Shown here in pieces: positions 62,557-64,000 of a stretch of DNA of 64,000 bases. This DNA comes from Brevundimonas viscosa. GTDB taxonomy: Bacteria > Pseudomonadota > Alphaproteobacteria > Caulobacterales > Caulobacteraceae. The notes beneath the pieces are model-generated. The model worked only from the letters and a program-made list of their open reading frames with translations. It made no database searches and was not told the origin of the DNA. Within the stretch, counting starts at the first letter, position 1. Each line of letters begins with the position of its first letter. Location: positions 1-64,000 of the forward strand of contig NZ_FOZV01000002.1 of the NCBI RefSeq assembly GCF_900116065.1. Direction: 5' to 3'. The position numbers were made by a program, and so were the translations under genes.

Positions 62557-64000
62557 TCAGGCTTCGCGGAGCTTGCCGGTCCAGTCCTCGTCGATCTCCT
62601 CGAAGATCTCCGGGCCGAACACGAGCTTGCCGCGGTACGGCTCAACCTTGCTCAGGTCGATGTCGCCGCCGGCGTAGGTGATGGTGACGTGTGGCTGGTA
62701 CTCGGGGAAGTCCCACGAGGCCCCGGCGTCCCGGCGGATCGCCTCATGCCGCCAAGACAGCTCGGACGAGTTGAACAGCAGGACGACCGCGCCCTTGTCG
62801 CCGAGCTTCTCGACCAGCCGGGCGCCGCCGGGGTTCACGGTCAGCTTGCCGTCCCTGTCGCCGGTCCAGGCCTCGCCCGCCTTCATCCAGTCGACCGGCG
62901 CGCGGCTGAAGGCGACGGTGACGTGCAGGTCCTCGGCCGGGGTGGTGGTCGCGAAGCCCTGCGCCTTGGCCCACTCGATGAATTCGGCGGCGTTCAGGAG
63001 CTTGCGCTGGACGTAGAGGGTCCGGGGCGCGGCGTCGTTGGCGGCGAGTTCCTCTGCCGGCGGGGTGAGGGCGGCCTGGGCGTCCTTATCCTCGCCGTCC
63101 TGCTCCGAGAGCTTGCCGTACTCCTCGATGGCCGCCTCCAGCCCGGGCAGGTGGCCGTCTTCGATCATGGCGTTGACCAGACCGTCGGACAGCGCCTCCA
63201 GCGGCATCAGGGGCGGCGACATGCCGCCGGTGCCCGCGATGGCCCGAGCCCCGTCGGCCTTCGTCTTGAAGATGTCGGCCTTCTCCTTCTCGCTGATCTG
63301 CCACAGCGGGGCGAAGGCGAAGTGCACCTCAGGCGGGCGGGCGCCCAGCGCTGAGCGGATCAGGACCTCGTCGACGCGTTCCAGCCGCGGCCTGACGTAG
63401 ACCTCCTGCTCGGCGGCGAGCCGGTCGTAATAGTTCCGGAGGTCGCTCTCCCCGGTGGCGTTCAGACCATCCGGGGACTGGCCCAGGAGCCGGGTGGCCG
63501 GGATGTCCGCGGCGCCGGCGGCGATTTGCAGGTAGAGCCGCAGCACCTCGGGCAGCTGGGTGAAGCTGATCTGCTTCTGGTTCCACTCCTCGGCCGCGTC
63601 CATGACGAGCGCGTTCGAGATCGACTTCGCCTGGTTGGCCAGCGCGATCCGCTCCAGCACCTTCGTCCGGTACGCCTCGTCCCCGACGTTCGCCATGAAA
63701 TCCGGGATCTTGAAGACGTCGACCTTGGCTTCCTGCAGGAGCTGGGCGATCCCGCCGGCGGCGAGGCCCGCGTTCTTCACCGCGTCGTCGATCGCCTGCA
63801 GGACAGACTCGCCCCAGCCTTGGCCGACGGTCAGGTCCGGAACGTCGGCTCCGATGAACGGGATGACCCGAGACGGGTGCAGCGTGAGCGTGCCGCCCAT
63901 GGTGTAGCTGACCGGCTCGCCCCAGCGCGGGGAGGCTGGGTCGCGCTCAAGCTGGCCGGCGGCGATCTCGTAGCGGCTGGCGACGTGGATGAACTCCAGC
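62557..64000 (-). CDS. Portal protein (DUF1073) fused to an Acb1-like 2H phosphoesterase domain, 5' end outside
   Basis: The visible frame has 480 residues and is open to the window end, so the N-terminus lies beyond 64000; the ATG at 63900 is internal (LEFIHVASRYEIAAGQLER precedes it). The N-terminal portion is a DUF1073-type portal core: RVIPFIGADVPD, GWGESVLQAIDDAVK, RLLGQSPDGLNATGESDLRN. After an acidic linker (SEQDGEDKDAQAAL) comes a domain with two H-x-T motifs, LHVTVAFS (62925-62917) and PHVTITYA (62691-62683), the hallmark of 2H phosphoesterases and of Acb1 anti-CBASS nucleases. Pfam treats DUF1073 as Acb1-like N-terminal, so the linkage is known in families, but function of the fused form is unclear. 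Confidence 0.8.
   Translation of the reverse strand, partial: LEFIHVASRYEIAAGQLERDPASPRWGEPVSYTMGGTLTLHPSRVIPFIGADVPDLTVGQGWGESVLQAIDDAVKNAGLAAGGIAQLLQEAKVDVFKIPDFMANVGDEAYRTKVLERIALANQAKSISNALVMDAAEEWNQKQISFTQLPEVLRLYLQIAAGAADIPATRLLGQSPDGLNATGESDLRNYYDRLAAEQEVYVRPRLERVDEVLIRSALGARPPEVHFAFAPLWQISEKEKADIFKTKADGARAIAGTGGMSPPLMPLEALSDGLVNAMIEDGHLPGLEAAIEEYGKLSEQDGEDKDAQAALTPPAEELAANDAAPRTLYVQRKLLNAAEFIEWAKAQGFATTTPAEDLHVTVAFSRAPVDWMKAGEAWTGDRDGKLTVNPGGARLVEKLGDKGAVVLLFNSSELSWRHEAIRRDAGASWDFPEYQPHVTITYAGGDIDLSKVEPYRGKLVFGPEIFEEIDEDWTGKLREA

Larger units (their letters stand above)
39806..64000. mobile_element. Siphovirus-type prophage (left part)
   Basis: The region starts at the 3' end of tRNA-Ser (probable attL) and runs past the window end. 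It holds an integrase, small phage ORFs, a lysis module, and a complete tail-to-head late block on the minus strand. The right attachment site, early genes, repressor, terminase and the portal 5' end lie outside. The structural genes look intact, so the element may be inducible. Confidence 0.9.

Noticed and set aside
62557..63900. ATG at 63900 as portal start
   Set aside because: The frame stays open to the window end with portal-like sequence, so the true start is beyond 64000.

Overview
The window is about 64 kb of very GC-rich alphaproteobacterial DNA. The gene content and order point to the Caulobacterales, probably a Brevundimonas or Caulobacter relative: an lptF-lptG-lptD-surA-pdxA-rsmA series, holdfast-type (hfs) polysaccharide genes, RcnB-like proteins and possible CtrA-type TTAA-N7-TTAA boxes. 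Species cannot be fixed from the sequence alone.

Layout. 1-353 is the 3' end of an IS3-family insertion sequence lying directly upstream of fabF. 459-4413 is a tightly packed + strand series fabF-mltG-yicC-gmk (fatty acid elongation, peptidoglycan cleavage, RNA turnover, GMP phosphorylation). 4440-4650 holds a 24-codon ORF with an exceptionally strong ribosome binding site and a terminator. 4660-6665 is an arsenic operon: arsR, an ArsI-type C-As lyase, a 40-residue stump of arsC, and acr3. 6693-15345 is the minus-strand lptF-lptG-lptD-surA-pdxA-rsmA block. Between pdxA and rsmA sits a unit made of a frameshifted DUF559 nuclease gene flanked by two inverted blocks of GC-rich palindromes. 15481-28364 carries housekeeping genes: leucyl aminopeptidase, Xaa-Pro aminopeptidase, aldo/keto reductase, ligA, an M28 lipoprotein peptidase, an ICMT/PEMT-like methyltransferase, a lipoprotein, ppx and ppk1. 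28471-31596 has two tandem RcnB-like secreted proteins with long Arg/Asp/Glu repeats, a GST and a small Sel1-like protein. 31622-39613 is a holdfast-like export locus with hfsD divergent from hfsA-hfsB, followed by two glycosyltransferases, a flippase and an initiating sugar-phosphate transferase on the minus strand.

A tRNA-Ser(GCT) at 39732-39823 is followed by a tyrosine integrase. From there to the window end lies a siphovirus-type prophage that continues past 64000. Its late genes run leftward on the minus strand in the order portal, protease/scaffold, cement, capsid, connectors, tail tube, tail chaperones, tape measure, tail tip, tail spike, an EpsG-like membrane protein, a holin-like protein, lysozyme, a tiny membrane protein, Rz and Rz1. 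The early/repressor region is not in the window.

Points most worth a second look: a portal protein fused to a C-terminal two-HxT (2H phosphoesterase, Acb1 anti-CBASS-like) domain; a textbook -1 frameshift site (A AAU UUC plus stem) in the tail chaperone gene; the palindrome-flanked DUF559 unit; the strong-SD short ORF; the EpsG-like polymerase inside the prophage; and several coupled tiny membrane ORFs in the lysis region.
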